Shown here: one piece after another, positions 35,247-44,248 of the stretch
Position numbering within the stretch: position 1 is the stretch's first letter
How the letters are laid out: each line of letters begins with the position of its first letter
NCBI RefSeq assembly: GCF_036245645.1
Contig: NZ_BTPE01000004.1
Coordinates: 1-64,000 of the forward strand
DNA length: 64,000 nucleotides
Direction of reading: 5' to 3'
From: Algoriphagus taiwanensis
Lineage (GTDB): Bacteria > Bacteroidota > Bacteroidia > Cytophagales > Cyclobacteriaceae
Position numbers and translations under genes: made by a program
The notes under the pieces: model-generated
Database searches by the model: none
What the model was told of the DNA's origin: nothing
What the model saw: only the letters and a program-made list of their open reading frames with translations

Positions 35247-36557
35247 CTATTTTTTGGATAGCGCTTCCCTGGTTTTCAGAAAAATCTCCTCATTTACGAC
35301 TGTTCCTTCCCATTCCTGAGAGAAAATCTGATAGTGGAGTTGCTCGGCTTTTTGGGTGATTTGGTTTTTGAATTGCTGATAAGCATCGTAATCTGTACCT
35401 GCAAGGTGACTCAGACGATGGTGGAAGAAAGAGACCGGATTCACAGGAAACCATACTCTACTTCGGTAAACTTTTTCGGATTGGACTGAATCCAGCTTCT
35501 GGGTGACCTCGCTCAGGTATTCTCGGTAGGCTGCCATGTAGATTCCCTCCAAGGCTCTCTCAGTTCGTAGACTATCCGGTAAGCTGTGATCCAGTTCCGG
35601 ATATTTTTGCAAAACTTCCTTTTTGGTAGATTCAAATTCCTGCTCATAGATTTCTGTCCTTCCGGTGCGCTTGGCATCGATCATTTCCAGTGAAAGCGTA
35701 TTGGGAAACTGCAAGGCCACAGCTTGTTGCACAGCGCCGGGGATAATCAGGGCAAAAAGGATCCAAGCCAAAAAGAAAATCAGGGCCTGTCCGGTTTGGT
35801 GGAGTTTGAACTCGGAAAGGAAAAACAACAGAACCAGCCAAAATAGTAAGTAAAGGCTTGCCCAGAAGCCCATGATCCCCATCTCAGCCAGTGTCGCTTT
35901 CATTTCTCCCAATACCCATCCGATCAGCAGCAACAGCAATAAAAGGAGTAGGAAAAAGAGCCCCAAAGATGCGAAGCGCTGGATTTTCCAGATTTTGCCG
36001 CTTCCCAGGGTGCCGATCAGTTTGTGAAGCTGCACTTCCCGCTCAAAACTTCCAATCCGCATCGTGCAGGCAATAAGGACTAAGGGAAGCAAGTAAATCC
36101 ACATCAAGCCAAAGTCCAGACTTCCCAAGGAAATCCGTTCGGGATTGCTGATTTCCGGAGCCAAATCATGATCATAGGGAGAACTAAAAATAGAAACACG
36201 CTTGAAAAAGGGGAAAGCCTCTGCTTGTCCCACAGAAAACACCATCAGCGGGCTGGGACTCAGCCCGACCAAAGGCTGCAAATAAATCAAATAGGAATAA
36301 AAGGGAACCCGGACATTCAGCCACGGACGATCATCTGGACTTACCTTCCCTGATTGGTACAGTTCCAGGGCTTCGGCAATCTGAGTTTCTGATTCAGCTT
36401 GGAGACGCTCTAGAACAGCTTTTTGATGGGTGTAGACCTGTCTTCCTTTGAACATCCCATAGACCGAAGCAAGGAAAAAGACCAAAATGATGCTCTTAAG
36501 AAATGGGGAGGAAAATAGGCTTTTCCATTCCCATCGGAGTGCTTGATTGAATTTCAT
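35247..36557 (-). CDS. ABC transporter permease, DUF3526 family
   Basis: A 436-aa integral membrane protein with about six hydrophobic segments (an N-terminal one, then groups near 150, 195-215, 235-255 and 260-285) and a large extracytoplasmic domain at residues 40-130. It resembles DUF3526 ABC-2-type permeases. It overlaps the upstream permease by 4 bases (ATGA), so the two probably form a heterodimer in the inner membrane, powered by the ATPase at 38026. Substrate unknown; the shared operator with a zinc-chaperone operon suggests metal-linked expression. Confidence 0.82.
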   Translation of the reverse strand: MKFNQALRWEWKSLFSSPFLKSIILVFFLASVYGMFKGRQVYTHQKAVLERLQAESETQIAEALELYQSGKVSPDDRPWLNVRVPFYSYLIYLQPLVGLSPSPLMVFSVGQAEAFPFFKRVSIFSSPYDHDLAPEISNPERISLGSLDFGLMWIYLLPLVLIACTMRIGSFEREVQLHKLIGTLGSGKIWKIQRFASLGLFFLLLLLLLLLIGWVLGEMKATLAEMGIMGFWASLYLLFWLVLLFFLSEFKLHQTGQALIFFLAWILFALIIPGAVQQAVALQFPNTLSLEMIDAKRTGRTEIYEQEFESTKKEVLQKYPELDHSLPDSLRTERALEGIYMAAYREYLSEVTQKLDSVQSEKVYRSRVWFPVNPVSFFHHRLSHLAGTDYDAYQQFKNQITQKAEQLHYQIFSQEWEGTVVNEEIFLKTREALSKK

Positions 36558-37957
36558 TGTGCAGAAATTTTGGGTTCGACCTTGTTGATACCGACTACCA
36601 ATACTCCCATCCAGACAAAGAGGAGAATTAGAGAAGGAAGCTGCTGCCTAATGAGAGAAAAAAACGTTGGTTCAGCATATTGGAAATCAACGATGGAATT
36701 GAAAAACTCCTGATCCTCCTGATATCCCCAGTCACCGGTGCGTGATCCTCCGAAGGCATGCCGCTCATTCAGAGTGCGGATGAATACCCGCCGATAGGAT
36801 TCAGCTTCCTGCAAAAAATCCACTTGATGGAAATTATCCGTGCCGGAAGCTCCCATGCTTAGGCTTTGGAGATTTCCAAATGGATTAGGGAGTGATGCCC
36901 ATTGGACTAGGCTTTTTTGCTTTTGCATCTGATTGTAAAGCTCCCCGAAGTGTTTGTCCCAAACCCGGTTGCCAAATTCCTCATCGGCCTGCATCAGCAG
37001 TCCGTCAAAATTGATCGGGAGTTCCTCCTTGGTACTGACTCCATACGCCTGAAGGACGCTGTCTTCCAGGGATTTCAAGGCTTCCTCTTCAGGGTTGTGC
37101 CCGTCCAAAAGCTCACTTCTGTCAGCTTTCATACTGGCCGAAAATTCCACCCGATCAGGCAGAGGATAGAGAATACCGGCGATGGAATAGGTGATTTTTG
37201 GGTAAAAAATCACCCAAACGATCCAGATTCCGAGTAGCCAGGAAAGTGCCGTGTAGGATTTTTCGGTCTTGGAGCTTAGCCAAAGGGCCAAAGCGATGAC
37301 AATCCAATAAAACAGGCCATAGCCTAAAGCCAGTAAAGCTGCTCTTCCAAAAATTGGGGCAGAAAAACCCAAAAGAGTCATCTGAACGGCCAGGGTAAGC
37401 AAAGCAAAAAACAATCCCGGTATCCATAAACTCCAGAGCTTGCCAAAGAGAATCTTGGAGTAGGGAACCCCCTGCACCAGCAAAAGCCTAACCCGATCTC
37501 CATCCCGCTCGCCTCGTACGGATTGGAAAGCAAAAAGAAGGAGTAGAAGAGGGACAATTATTTGTAAAATCAGGGCAGGGCGGAGCTTTCCGAATCGGGA
37601 GATCAGATCGCCCTGAGCGGCATCGCTCTGAACCAATTCATTTTGACGGTGACCTTCCAAATAAAGTGTGCGGCCTACGTATCCGTTGACCCCTTCGTCA
37701 AATGCCGTGAGGGCATGGTTTTTTTTGAAAACGTAAGTCCCGTAGTGAGCTGCTGAATGGGGATTGCTTGGCCCCATGGATTCCCATTGCTGACGCAGGT
37801 GGGTTTTGGCTTCTCCTTCCAGTCTGGAAATGACCCGATACTCTTCCAGGCCTGCCCAAGCAGTGAATACAAGTGCCCCCAATAGGACCAAGAGCGCCCA
37901 AAGCATGCCCGGAGTCCGCAGGAGATTTTTCCATTCGGTAAATAAGATCGATTTCAT
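36554..37957 (-). CDS. ABC transporter permease, DUF3526 family
   Basis: A 467-aa integral membrane protein, paralogous in layout to its downstream neighbour: one N-terminal membrane segment, a large extracytoplasmic loop (about residues 40-135) and further membrane segments at about 135-260 and the C-terminus (LILLFVWMGVLVVG). Conserved HAFGGSRTGDWGYQ and NPFGNLQ loops recall DUF3526 proteins. It overlaps the second permease by 4 bases and lies 68 bases after the ATPase gene. Confidence 0.82.
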   Translation of the reverse strand: MKSILFTEWKNLLRTPGMLWALLVLLGALVFTAWAGLEEYRVISRLEGEAKTHLRQQWESMGPSNPHSAAHYGTYVFKKNHALTAFDEGVNGYVGRTLYLEGHRQNELVQSDAAQGDLISRFGKLRPALILQIIVPLLLLLFAFQSVRGERDGDRVRLLLVQGVPYSKILFGKLWSLWIPGLFFALLTLAVQMTLLGFSAPIFGRAALLALGYGLFYWIVIALALWLSSKTEKSYTALSWLLGIWIVWVIFYPKITYSIAGILYPLPDRVEFSASMKADRSELLDGHNPEEEALKSLEDSVLQAYGVSTKEELPINFDGLLMQADEEFGNRVWDKHFGELYNQMQKQKSLVQWASLPNPFGNLQSLSMGASGTDNFHQVDFLQEAESYRRVFIRTLNERHAFGGSRTGDWGYQEDQEFFNSIVDFQYAEPTFFSLIRQQLPSLILLFVWMGVLVVGINKVEPKISAQ

Positions 37958-37993
37958 GTGTTTATATAGTGTTTTTGAATGTCACATGGGATC

Positions 37994-38012
37994 CCTGCCT
38001 ACTTCAGGCGGG
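37994..38012. repeat. Short hairpin between ATPase and permease genes
   Basis: CCTGCCT (37994-38000), ACTTC loop, AGGCGGG (38006-38012), one T-G pair. A compact stem in the 68-base spacer of the operon, without a T tract. It may be a REP-like unit or an mRNA-processing hairpin. Confidence 0.4.
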
Positions 38013-38025
38013 CTCGATTTCATGG

Positions 38026-38724
38026 CTATTCGACGATTCCTTGATAGATGAGTTCCAAGTCATTGGCAGTGACCTCGCTGGCTTTTACGATTTGTTTTAA
38101 TTCCCCATTCTTAAAAATCCCGACCCGGTCAGCCGTTTCTTTTACCCGAAAAAGATCATGAGAAACCATCAAAACGGTGGCTCCTTGTGCGGCGACTTTT
38201 CGTACCAGTTGGGAGAGTTCGGCACTGGAAAGCGGATCAAGTCCACTTGCCGGTTCGTCAAGGAGAAGTAGCTTGGCTTTTTTGGAGTAAGCAATAGCTA
38301 CTCCCACTTTCTGCCTCATTCCCTTGGAATAGGTGGATATGGGAGAATGATGAGCTTTTTCCTGAAGGCCCGCTTCCAGCAGGAGTTCCTTCAGTTGATC
38401 TTGGCTATAGTTGGCTCCGGCTAATTGGGAGAAATAGGCGAGGTTTTCCTTACCGGATAGGTGCGGATAGAGCTGGACATTCTCGGGAATAAAAGCCAGA
38501 CGTTTCCGTACCTCCATCAGGTCTTTGCTGACATCAAATCCATCGACCAGAATGGTTCCTTGATCGGCTTTTTCAAATCCGAGAATGAGATTTAGTGTGG
38601 TGGTCTTGCCTGCGCCATTAGGACCTAGGAGAGCAAAAACCTCACCATCCGGCACAATAAGTGAAAGCCGATCAACGGCTGTATGCTGTTTGAATTTTTT
38701 CGTTACTCCTTGAATTTCAAGCAT
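38026..38724 (-). CDS. ABC transporter ATP-binding protein
   Basis: A 232-aa ATPase of an ABC-2-type transporter. Walker A GPNGAGKTT, signature YSKGMRQK, Walker B LLLLDEPASGLD and the MVSHD switch histidine are all present. The ATG at 38724 (MLEIQGVTKKF) is chosen; the frame runs 67 codons further upstream through the operator region and its neighbour's promoter, which is not credible as protein. It heads the operon with two DUF3526 permeases and starts 23 bases from the first operator palindrome. Confidence 0.93.
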   Translation of the reverse strand: MLEIQGVTKKFKQHTAVDRLSLIVPDGEVFALLGPNGAGKTTTLNLILGFEKADQGTILVDGFDVSKDLMEVRKRLAFIPENVQLYPHLSGKENLAYFSQLAGANYSQDQLKELLLEAGLQEKAHHSPISTYSKGMRQKVGVAIAYSKKAKLLLLDEPASGLDPLSSAELSQLVRKVAAQGATVLMVSHDLFRVKETADRVGIFKNGELKQIVKASEVTANDLELIYQGIVE

Positions 38725-38746
38725 AAGAAAGGGGGAAAGAGAATAA

Positions 38747-38763
38747 TTGCAATAAAGTTGCAA
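38747..38763. promoter_or_regulatory. Palindromic operator copy 1 (TTGCAA-N5-TTGCAA)
   Basis: TTGCAATAAAGTTGCAA is an inverted repeat with TTGCAA arms, 23 bases before the ABC ATPase start. It matches copy 2 read in the opposite orientation at 15 of 17 positions. Together they look like sites for one dimeric repressor, probably a Zur/Fur-family protein given the neighbouring zinc-chaperone gene; that identity is inference. Confidence 0.65.
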
Positions 38764-38799
38764 AAAAATCAATAACAAATAGAATGTGTACCCAGAAAA

Positions 38800-38816
38800 T
38801 AGCAACTTTGTTGCAA
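38800..38816. promoter_or_regulatory. Palindromic operator copy 2 (TAGCAA-N5-TTGCAA)
   Basis: TAGCAACTTTGTTGCAA, 12 bases before the DUF3299 start. Reversed it reads TTGCAACAAAGTTGCTA, matching copy 1. Placement over the start region of the divergent operon suits repression. Confidence 0.65.
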
Positions 38817-38828
38817 AAAAAACACGCC

Positions 38829-39281
38829 ATGAAGTTTTCTGCCGCTCTGCTTGTTTGCGTTTTTCTCTTTTTAGGGATTTGGAATGGGCATGGACAGAGT
38901 CAGCCCAAGGAGGATCTTTGGACACTTTTTCAGCGGGTTCCCTTCAAGGAAAAACTAAATCGGGACTTTGGCCTCTATTTTTTCTATCCCGAATTCACCG
39001 AAGAGCTCAAGGCTTTGAAAGGGAAGCAAGTCACTTTAAAAGGTTTTTTTATTCCTCTTGACCTCCAATCCAGTCAGACACTCATCCTCTCCAAATACCC
39101 CATGGCCGAGTGCTTTTTCTGCGGAGCAGCAGGCCCTGAATCCGTAGCAGTCATCTACCTCCAGTCCAAACCTCCCCGAATGAAAGTGGACCAAATCGTG
39201 GAAGTCCGGGGAATTCTGGACTTGAATGCCAGCGATGTGGAGGAAATGACTTTCATCATCCGAAATGCAACAATCATCTAA
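38829..39281 (+). CDS. Exported DUF3299-like protein
   Basis: A 150-aa protein with a signal peptide (about residues 1-23) and a compact beta-rich domain: LKGKQVTLKGFFIPL, then YPMAECFFCGAAGPES with a C-x-x-C pair that could bind metal, and VEVRGILDL. It resembles DUF3299 proteins, whose role is unknown. The ATG at 38829 lies just after operator copy 2; an in-frame earlier ATG would place the start within the operators. zigA-like gene follows after 6 bases, so the two form one operon. Confidence 0.78.
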   Translation: MKFSAALLVCVFLFLGIWNGHGQSQPKEDLWTLFQRVPFKEKLNRDFGLYFFYPEFTEELKALKGKQVTLKGFFIPLDLQSSQTLILSKYPMAECFFCGAAGPESVAVIYLQSKPPRMKVDQIVEVRGILDLNASDVEEMTFIIRNATII

Positions 39282-39287
39282 TCGACT

Positions 39288-40478
39288 ATGAAAAAACTGC
39301 CCGTAACCGTTTTGAGTGGCTTCTTGGGAGCCGGAAAAACCACCCTTCTCAATCATGTCCTGCACAATAAAGAAGGAATGAAGGTCGCCGTCATCGTCAA
39401 TGATATGGGAGAAATCAATGTGGATGCCCAGCTGATTCAGCAGGGTAATACGCTCTCCCGTACTGAGGAAAAGCTGGTAGAAATGAGCAATGGCTGCATT
39501 TGCTGTACGCTGAGGGAGGATTTGATGGAAGAGGTCGGTAAGCTGGCCCGAGAGGGAAGGTTTGATTACCTGCTGATCGAAAGCTCGGGTATTTCCGAAC
39601 CGCTTCCGGTAGCCCAGACTTTTACCTTTGTGGATGAAAACGGAAAATCAATTTTGGGAGAGGTCAGTGAGTTGGATACCTTGGTGACCGTGGTCGATGC
39701 GTACAATTTTCCGAAGGATTTTGGAAGCGGGGATACCGTATGGACCCGAAAGATGAATGACGATCCCGAGGATACCCGTTCCATTGTCAATCTACTCACG
39801 GATCAAATTGAGTTTGCCAATGTGATTTTACTGAATAAATGTGACTTGGTAGCGGCCGAACAGGCCGAGGAACTGGAGGCGATTCTCCGTAAGCTCAATC
39901 CCCGTGCACAGGTCATTCGTACCGAAAAGGGGAAGGCTCCTTTGGACAAAATCCTAAACACGGGGCTTTATGACGAGGCCTTGGAGTCCGCATCAGCCGC
40001 ATGGATGGAAGAGTTGGAAAAAGAGCATACTCCGGAAACTGAGGAATATGGCATCAGGAGTTTTGTGTTTCGGGACAAAAGACCCTTCCACCCTCAGCGC
40101 TTTTGGAATTATATTCAGTCAGAATGGCCGGCTTCAATTATCCGGAGTAAGGGGCTGTTTTATATCGGTTCACGAATGGATGAAGCGATTTCCTGGTCGC
40201 AGGCTGGAGGTAGCTTGAAAGCTGAACCAGCGGGAGTTTGGTGGGCTTCCATGCCTTTTCAGCAGCGGATTCGCTATGCATCTTACTTGGACAATCAGAA
40301 ATGGATCGAGTCCAGATGGGATAAGCGATTCGGAGACCGCATGAATGAATTGGTTTTGATCGGTCAGTTTCCTGAGATAGGCAAGATCACCTTCGAGTTG
40401 ACGGCCTGCCTGATGACAGATAGGGAAATGGATTTGTTGGAAAAAGGTGCCAAAATCCAGGATCCCTGGCCTTTTTGA
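39288..40478 (+). CDS. zigA: COG0523 GTPase, zinc metallochaperone (ZigA/CobW family)
   Basis: A 396-aa G3E GTPase. Walker A is GFLGAGKTTLLNH, the metal-binding GCICC motif lies in EMSNGCICCTLRE, Walker B-like ESSGISEP follows, and NKCD specifies guanine. The C-terminal CobW domain ends near residue 390. The GCICC motif with this layout is typical of zinc-starvation chaperones that deliver Zn to client enzymes; ZigA rather than CobW is chosen because no cobalamin genes are near. Operon with DUF3299 and divergent from the ABC transporter, with twin operators between. Confidence 0.88.
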   Translation: MKKLPVTVLSGFLGAGKTTLLNHVLHNKEGMKVAVIVNDMGEINVDAQLIQQGNTLSRTEEKLVEMSNGCICCTLREDLMEEVGKLAREGRFDYLLIESSGISEPLPVAQTFTFVDENGKSILGEVSELDTLVTVVDAYNFPKDFGSGDTVWTRKMNDDPEDTRSIVNLLTDQIEFANVILLNKCDLVAAEQAEELEAILRKLNPRAQVIRTEKGKAPLDKILNTGLYDEALESASAAWMEELEKEHTPETEEYGIRSFVFRDKRPFHPQRFWNYIQSEWPASIIRSKGLFYIGSRMDEAISWSQAGGSLKAEPAGVWWASMPFQQRIRYASYLDNQKWIESRWDKRFGDRMNELVLIGQFPEIGKITFELTACLMTDREMDLLEKGAKIQDPWPF

Positions 40479-40491
40479 TTTGAAAAGAGAA

Positions 40492-40521
40492 AAATGGCTG
40501 ACCCTTAAAAGTCAGCCATTT
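40492..40521. terminator. Shared hairpin terminator between convergent genes
   Basis: Perfect 11-bp stem AAATGGCTGAC/GTCAGCCATTT (40492-40502 with 40511-40521). Read on the minus strand it runs into TTTTTCTCTTTT, a good terminator for the DUF3050 gene, whose stop codon lies in the loop; on the plus strand the T tract is weaker. Confidence 0.75.
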
Positions 40522-41293
40522 GGGTATTTTTCTCCAAAATCAATTCATGGATGGCATCCCAAAGACCAATTCTTTTCTCCAAAGACTCTTTGGCAACGTC
40601 AAGGACTTCCCTCCACTTTTCCTGGTCATTTCCACATAGTGTTGCGATCAACTGCAGGGAAAGCGGTCCATGCTCATCTCCATCCAGCTCGATGTGTCGC
40701 TGCAGATAGTAGTTTAGCTTGGTGTAGCGGGTATTTTCCGCATCCGATTTTTTCAAAATCTCCAAAAACATATCCGGAATCAAGTCCTCTCTCCCAAACG
40801 TGAATGCAGAGGCGATTCGGTGTGCATGTCCTGTTTCAATAACTGAAAATGTGTACCGTACAAAATCCTTGACCTTGTCGTCAATGGCCAAGCTGTCCAA
40901 GGCAGGTGCCACTTGCATTCCATTTTTGATCTCGTGGATCAATTTTCTGATCTCGCTGGTGTCCGCTTCCAACTGGTCCATGGCCTCCAAGTACATTTCG
41001 AAGTGGCTTTTTGCCTCTCCCAATTCATTGAGGTCACTCTCTTCTCCATGGACGATTTCATTGATAAATCTTGCCAGGCTGGCATCAGGAGCCGGTACCC
41101 AAGGAATTTGTACTGTGGTGATTTTTAGCTGGAGTGCCTTCAGCAAGGACATGAAGTCCCAAACTGCATAGACGTGGTTTTCCATGAAAGTCCGGACATC
41201 TGCTAGTTGCCGGAGTTGGTCATACAGCGGGTGATTTCTGAGTTGGTTTCTTTGGTCAAGGATTTCCTTTTCGATGAACTCGATCTGATTCAT
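40505..41293 (-). CDS. DUF3050 family protein (heme-oxygenase-like fold)
   Basis: A 262-aa all-helical cytoplasmic protein. FMENHVYAVWDFM, FGREDLIPDMF, QRHIELDGDEHGPLS and the late AIHELI are DUF3050 features; the His/Glu residues in these helices are placed like the di-metal ligands of heme-oxygenase-like di-iron proteins (HDOs). Members may be iron oxygenases or oxidases, but the substrate is unknown. Single gene convergent with zigA. Confidence 0.82.
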   Translation of the reverse strand: MNQIEFIEKEILDQRNQLRNHPLYDQLRQLADVRTFMENHVYAVWDFMSLLKALQLKITTVQIPWVPAPDASLARFINEIVHGEESDLNELGEAKSHFEMYLEAMDQLEADTSEIRKLIHEIKNGMQVAPALDSLAIDDKVKDFVRYTFSVIETGHAHRIASAFTFGREDLIPDMFLEILKKSDAENTRYTKLNYYLQRHIELDGDEHGPLSLQLIATLCGNDQEKWREVLDVAKESLEKRIGLWDAIHELILEKNTQMADF

Positions 41294-41525
41294 GGGTTAC
41301 TTACTCTTGTTTTGGGTGATGATTTACGACAAATGCCCCCTTCTCGGATTGGCATTTGGATATATTTTGAGTCAAACAGACTTTAGGGCCAGGTTGTTCT
41401 AAGGCTTTGCTTAGTTGATGTCCAGCGATCTTTTCTTTTTCCCTACTGCCCCCCTCTTTTTCAAAGCTTATCCGGATACTTTTATGTGGATCAGGGACTT
41501 TTCTATCTTAGGGAAAAATCAACCC

Positions 41526-41924
41526 ATGGAGCTTGCCGTAATTTTTCTTGAGTTTAGGCTGATCCTCGCAGATTGGTTTTTCCTTGTTTTTCATTCCGCA
41601 TTGATTGTCTTTAACCTTTTTGGTTGGGTTTGGAGAAAAACAAGGAAAGCCCATCTCATCACTATCAGTCTCACGCTTCTTTCCTGGGGATTCTTGGGTA
41701 TTTGGTACGGCTGGGGTTATTGTCCGCTGACGGATTGGCACTGGGAGGTGTTGAGAAATCTGGGGATTCACGACCTGCCCAATTCATATATCAGCTATCT
41801 GCTGGACAGAGTTTTTGGTTGGAATCCCCCAGAAGAATGGGTGGATATCGGTACGCTCAGCTTTACGCTTTTGGCATTTGGGATGTCGATATGGACCAAT
41901 TGGAAAACTCCCAAGAAGAGCTAA
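41526..41924 (+). CDS. DUF2784 family membrane protein
   Basis: A 132-aa inner-membrane protein with four hydrophobic segments. LADWFFLVFHSALIVFNLFG at the start and the YCPLTDWHWEVLR segment are the DUF2784 pattern. Function unknown. The ATG at 41526 (MELAVIFLEF) is chosen because it fits the first membrane segment; an ORF start 37 codons earlier is unlikely. Convergent with the MBL gene 28 bases on. Confidence 0.75.
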   Translation: MELAVIFLEFRLILADWFFLVFHSALIVFNLFGWVWRKTRKAHLITISLTLLSWGFLGIWYGWGYCPLTDWHWEVLRNLGIHDLPNSYISYLLDRVFGWNPPEEWVDIGTLSFTLLAFGMSIWTNWKTPKKS

Positions 41925-41952
41925 TCAACCCTCTAGGCTTGCTTCCAGAAAA

Positions 41953-42696
41953 TCAGTTTTCCGGATACCAATTTCTCAAGCGTACCTCTACTTCAGGAGC
42001 GGATGCATTGACCAGGGATTTAAATTTTTCCACGTCACTCAAGCCTTCAGTTCCTCGGTAGTGATAAGGATACACCATCTTTGGCTGGAATTCCGCCACA
42101 CCATTCGCCGCTTGATCCACATCCATGGTATAGGGCAAATTCATGCAGACAAAAGCCACATCGATTCCCTTTAATGCACGCATTTCTGGGATATCTTCTG
42201 TATCTCCGGAGAAATAAAGATGCTTTCCTCCCAGTTCTACAACATAACCATTACCTCGACCTTTGGGATGTCGACTGTCGGCTATCTCAGGGAGATTATA
42301 CATGGGAAGTGCCGTGATTTGGGTGTTCAAAAGGGTGGAGGAGGTTCCGTTTCCAATTACTTCGATGGCTTTGTATTTGTCCTTTGGGAGCTTCTCAGCC
42401 ACTGCCTGAGGAGCTACAATCACCGCTCCACTCAAATCCAATCCGTCCAATGTTTCCTGATTGTGGTGATCTCCGTGGATATCGGTGATCAGCACGAGAT
42501 CAGCGGGTTTTTGTCCTGCAAACCTCTCAGCACCACCGTAAGGATCCACATAAATCGTCAAATCCTGATAGCTCACTACCACTGTACCGTGCAAAATGGG
42601 CTGAATTGTGATCGGGCCTTTTTCGGCTGGGATTTGGTCTTGGGCGAAAGCCTGAACAGATACCAAAACAAGAAACAAGGAAAGCAGTAGTCTCAT
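41953..42696 (-). CDS. Exported MBL-fold metallo-hydrolase (UlaG-like)
   Basis: A 247-aa protein with a signal peptide (about residues 1-19, ending AFAQ) and a metallo-beta-lactamase fold. The metal motif is TDIHGDHHN, and the core has LYFSGDTEDIPEM and YPYHYRG, as in UlaG-like hydrolases. It acts in the periplasm; the substrate is unknown. Single gene in a short convergent arrangement. Confidence 0.83.
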   Translation of the reverse strand: MRLLLSLFLVLVSVQAFAQDQIPAEKGPITIQPILHGTVVVSYQDLTIYVDPYGGAERFAGQKPADLVLITDIHGDHHNQETLDGLDLSGAVIVAPQAVAEKLPKDKYKAIEVIGNGTSSTLLNTQITALPMYNLPEIADSRHPKGRGNGYVVELGGKHLYFSGDTEDIPEMRALKGIDVAFVCMNLPYTMDVDQAANGVAEFQPKMVYPYHYRGTEGLSDVEKFKSLVNASAPEVEVRLRNWYPEN

Positions 42697-42763
42697 GAGG
42701 ATTGTTTTTAGGAATAACCTGAAATAAAGCAGGGTGTTTGGTTTTATTGGGTCTTGGACTATT

Positions 42764-44092
42764 TCAGCTTTCGTTTTTATCCACAGCTAAAATAGTATGT
42801 AGAAGTACATTGGCCCCGTTTTCCATGTCTTCCGCTTTGGTGAATTCGTTGAAGGAATGGCTGATTCCACCCACACTAGGGACAAAAATCATCCCCACCG
42901 GAGCAATCAGGGCCATTTGTTGGGAGTCATGACCAGCCCCGCTTTGCATCGGCTTGGTGGATAAGCCCAAAGCAAGGGCTGCAGCATTGATTTTTTGCTG
43001 AAGGCTGGAATCGGTCAAGGCTGGAAGGTTGAAACTGGGTTCTCTGCGGAAATAAATGCTGGTTTGGGTCTCGGTCGCTATCTCTTCTGCCCGTTTTTCG
43101 ATCAGGCCTAGGATCTCTTCGATTTTATCAAAAGACAAATCCCGAATCTCCAGTCCCAGATTCACTTTGCCGGGCACTACATTGTAGGCTCCTGGATGGG
43201 CTTCCACTTTCCCGACGGTTCCCACCTGATTTCCGGGCATGCTGGTGACGATTTCATTTACTGCCACGGTCAGTTTGGAAGCGGCGAGCATGGCGTCTTT
43301 TCTCAGCTTCATAGGCGTAGTCCCGGCGTGATTGGCAAAGCCTTCCACGGTCACTTCCACATCCAAAATACCCACAATTCCTTCCACCACACCGATTTGC
43401 AAACCTTCTGCATCTAAGATTCCACCTTGCTCAATATGCAGCTCAAGCCAGGCATGAACCTCACCTTTCTTTCGTTCCGCACTTTTGATGGCCTCGGGAT
43501 TTCCTCCGATTCCCCGAATTCCTTCTGCCATACTGAGCCCGCTTTGGCTGATTTGCTGCAATCCTTCAGGGGTTAGTTTTCCTACCATCGCTTTGCTGCC
43601 GATCAATCCGCCTTCTTCGTTGGCAAAGATGATAACTTCCAGAGGGTGCTCGGTAACCAGATTTTGCTCATTGAGGATTTCGATTACTTCGAGCGCAGCC
43701 AAACTTCCCAAGGTCCCGTCGTAATTGCCTCCATCGGGAACCATGTCGATGTGCGAACCAAAAGCAATAGGTTTGAGATTGGGATTTTTACCCTTCCGAG
43801 TTCCGATGATATTCCCTCCGGCATCAATTCGGGGGTTTAAGCCGGCTTTTTCCATCAAACCCATAAACCATCTTCTCCCTTCGATATCTCCGGGTGTATA
43901 GGCTACACGAAATCCGTGTCCTCGTTCATCCTGCCCGAATTTTGCCAGCTCAGCGATCCGGTCAACGATTCGTTGCCGGTTGACTTTGGGAAGGTTTTTG
44001 AAAAAAGGATGAGCTTGAATCATCGGCAAACCCAAGGCTGTCAAACCAAGTGCACTTAGGGCCGATTTCTTTAAAAATTCTCTTCGGATCAT
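42764..44092 (-). CDS. Tat-exported M20 family amidohydrolase (N-carbamoyl amino-acid hydrolase-like)
   Basis: A 442-aa zinc peptidase/amidase. The N-terminus MIRREFLKKSALSALGLT is a twin-arginine signal. GSHIDMVPDGGNYDGTLG supplies metal ligands, FANEEGGLIGSK the catalytic Glu pair, and LHIEQGGILD and GAGHDSQQMA the dimerisation/lid residues, as in N-carbamoyl-L-amino-acid hydrolases and allantoate amidohydrolases. A hydantoin or allantoate substrate is possible. The ATG at 44092 is chosen because it begins the Tat signal. Confidence 0.87.
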   Translation of the reverse strand: MIRREFLKKSALSALGLTALGLPMIQAHPFFKNLPKVNRQRIVDRIAELAKFGQDERGHGFRVAYTPGDIEGRRWFMGLMEKAGLNPRIDAGGNIIGTRKGKNPNLKPIAFGSHIDMVPDGGNYDGTLGSLAALEVIEILNEQNLVTEHPLEVIIFANEEGGLIGSKAMVGKLTPEGLQQISQSGLSMAEGIRGIGGNPEAIKSAERKKGEVHAWLELHIEQGGILDAEGLQIGVVEGIVGILDVEVTVEGFANHAGTTPMKLRKDAMLAASKLTVAVNEIVTSMPGNQVGTVGKVEAHPGAYNVVPGKVNLGLEIRDLSFDKIEEILGLIEKRAEEIATETQTSIYFRREPSFNLPALTDSSLQQKINAAALALGLSTKPMQSGAGHDSQQMALIAPVGMIFVPSVGGISHSFNEFTKAEDMENGANVLLHTILAVDKNES

Positions 44093-44248
44093 AGCTTCGG
44101 TAGTGGATGAATAGAGAAGGTAGGGATTTTTGAAGAAAATGAAATCTGTCTTCCTATTGCATCCTTCAAAATGGAAGGCAAACCAATCCTCTGAAAGCAA
44201 ATGAAACAGGAAAGAAATGAATCAGCGGGCAGAAAGGCAAAGTAGGTT

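Noticed and set aside
42764..44200. Longer N-terminus of the M20 hydrolase
   Set aside because: The extra 36 codons before the ATG at 44092 have no homology-like features and would bury the twin-arginine signal.
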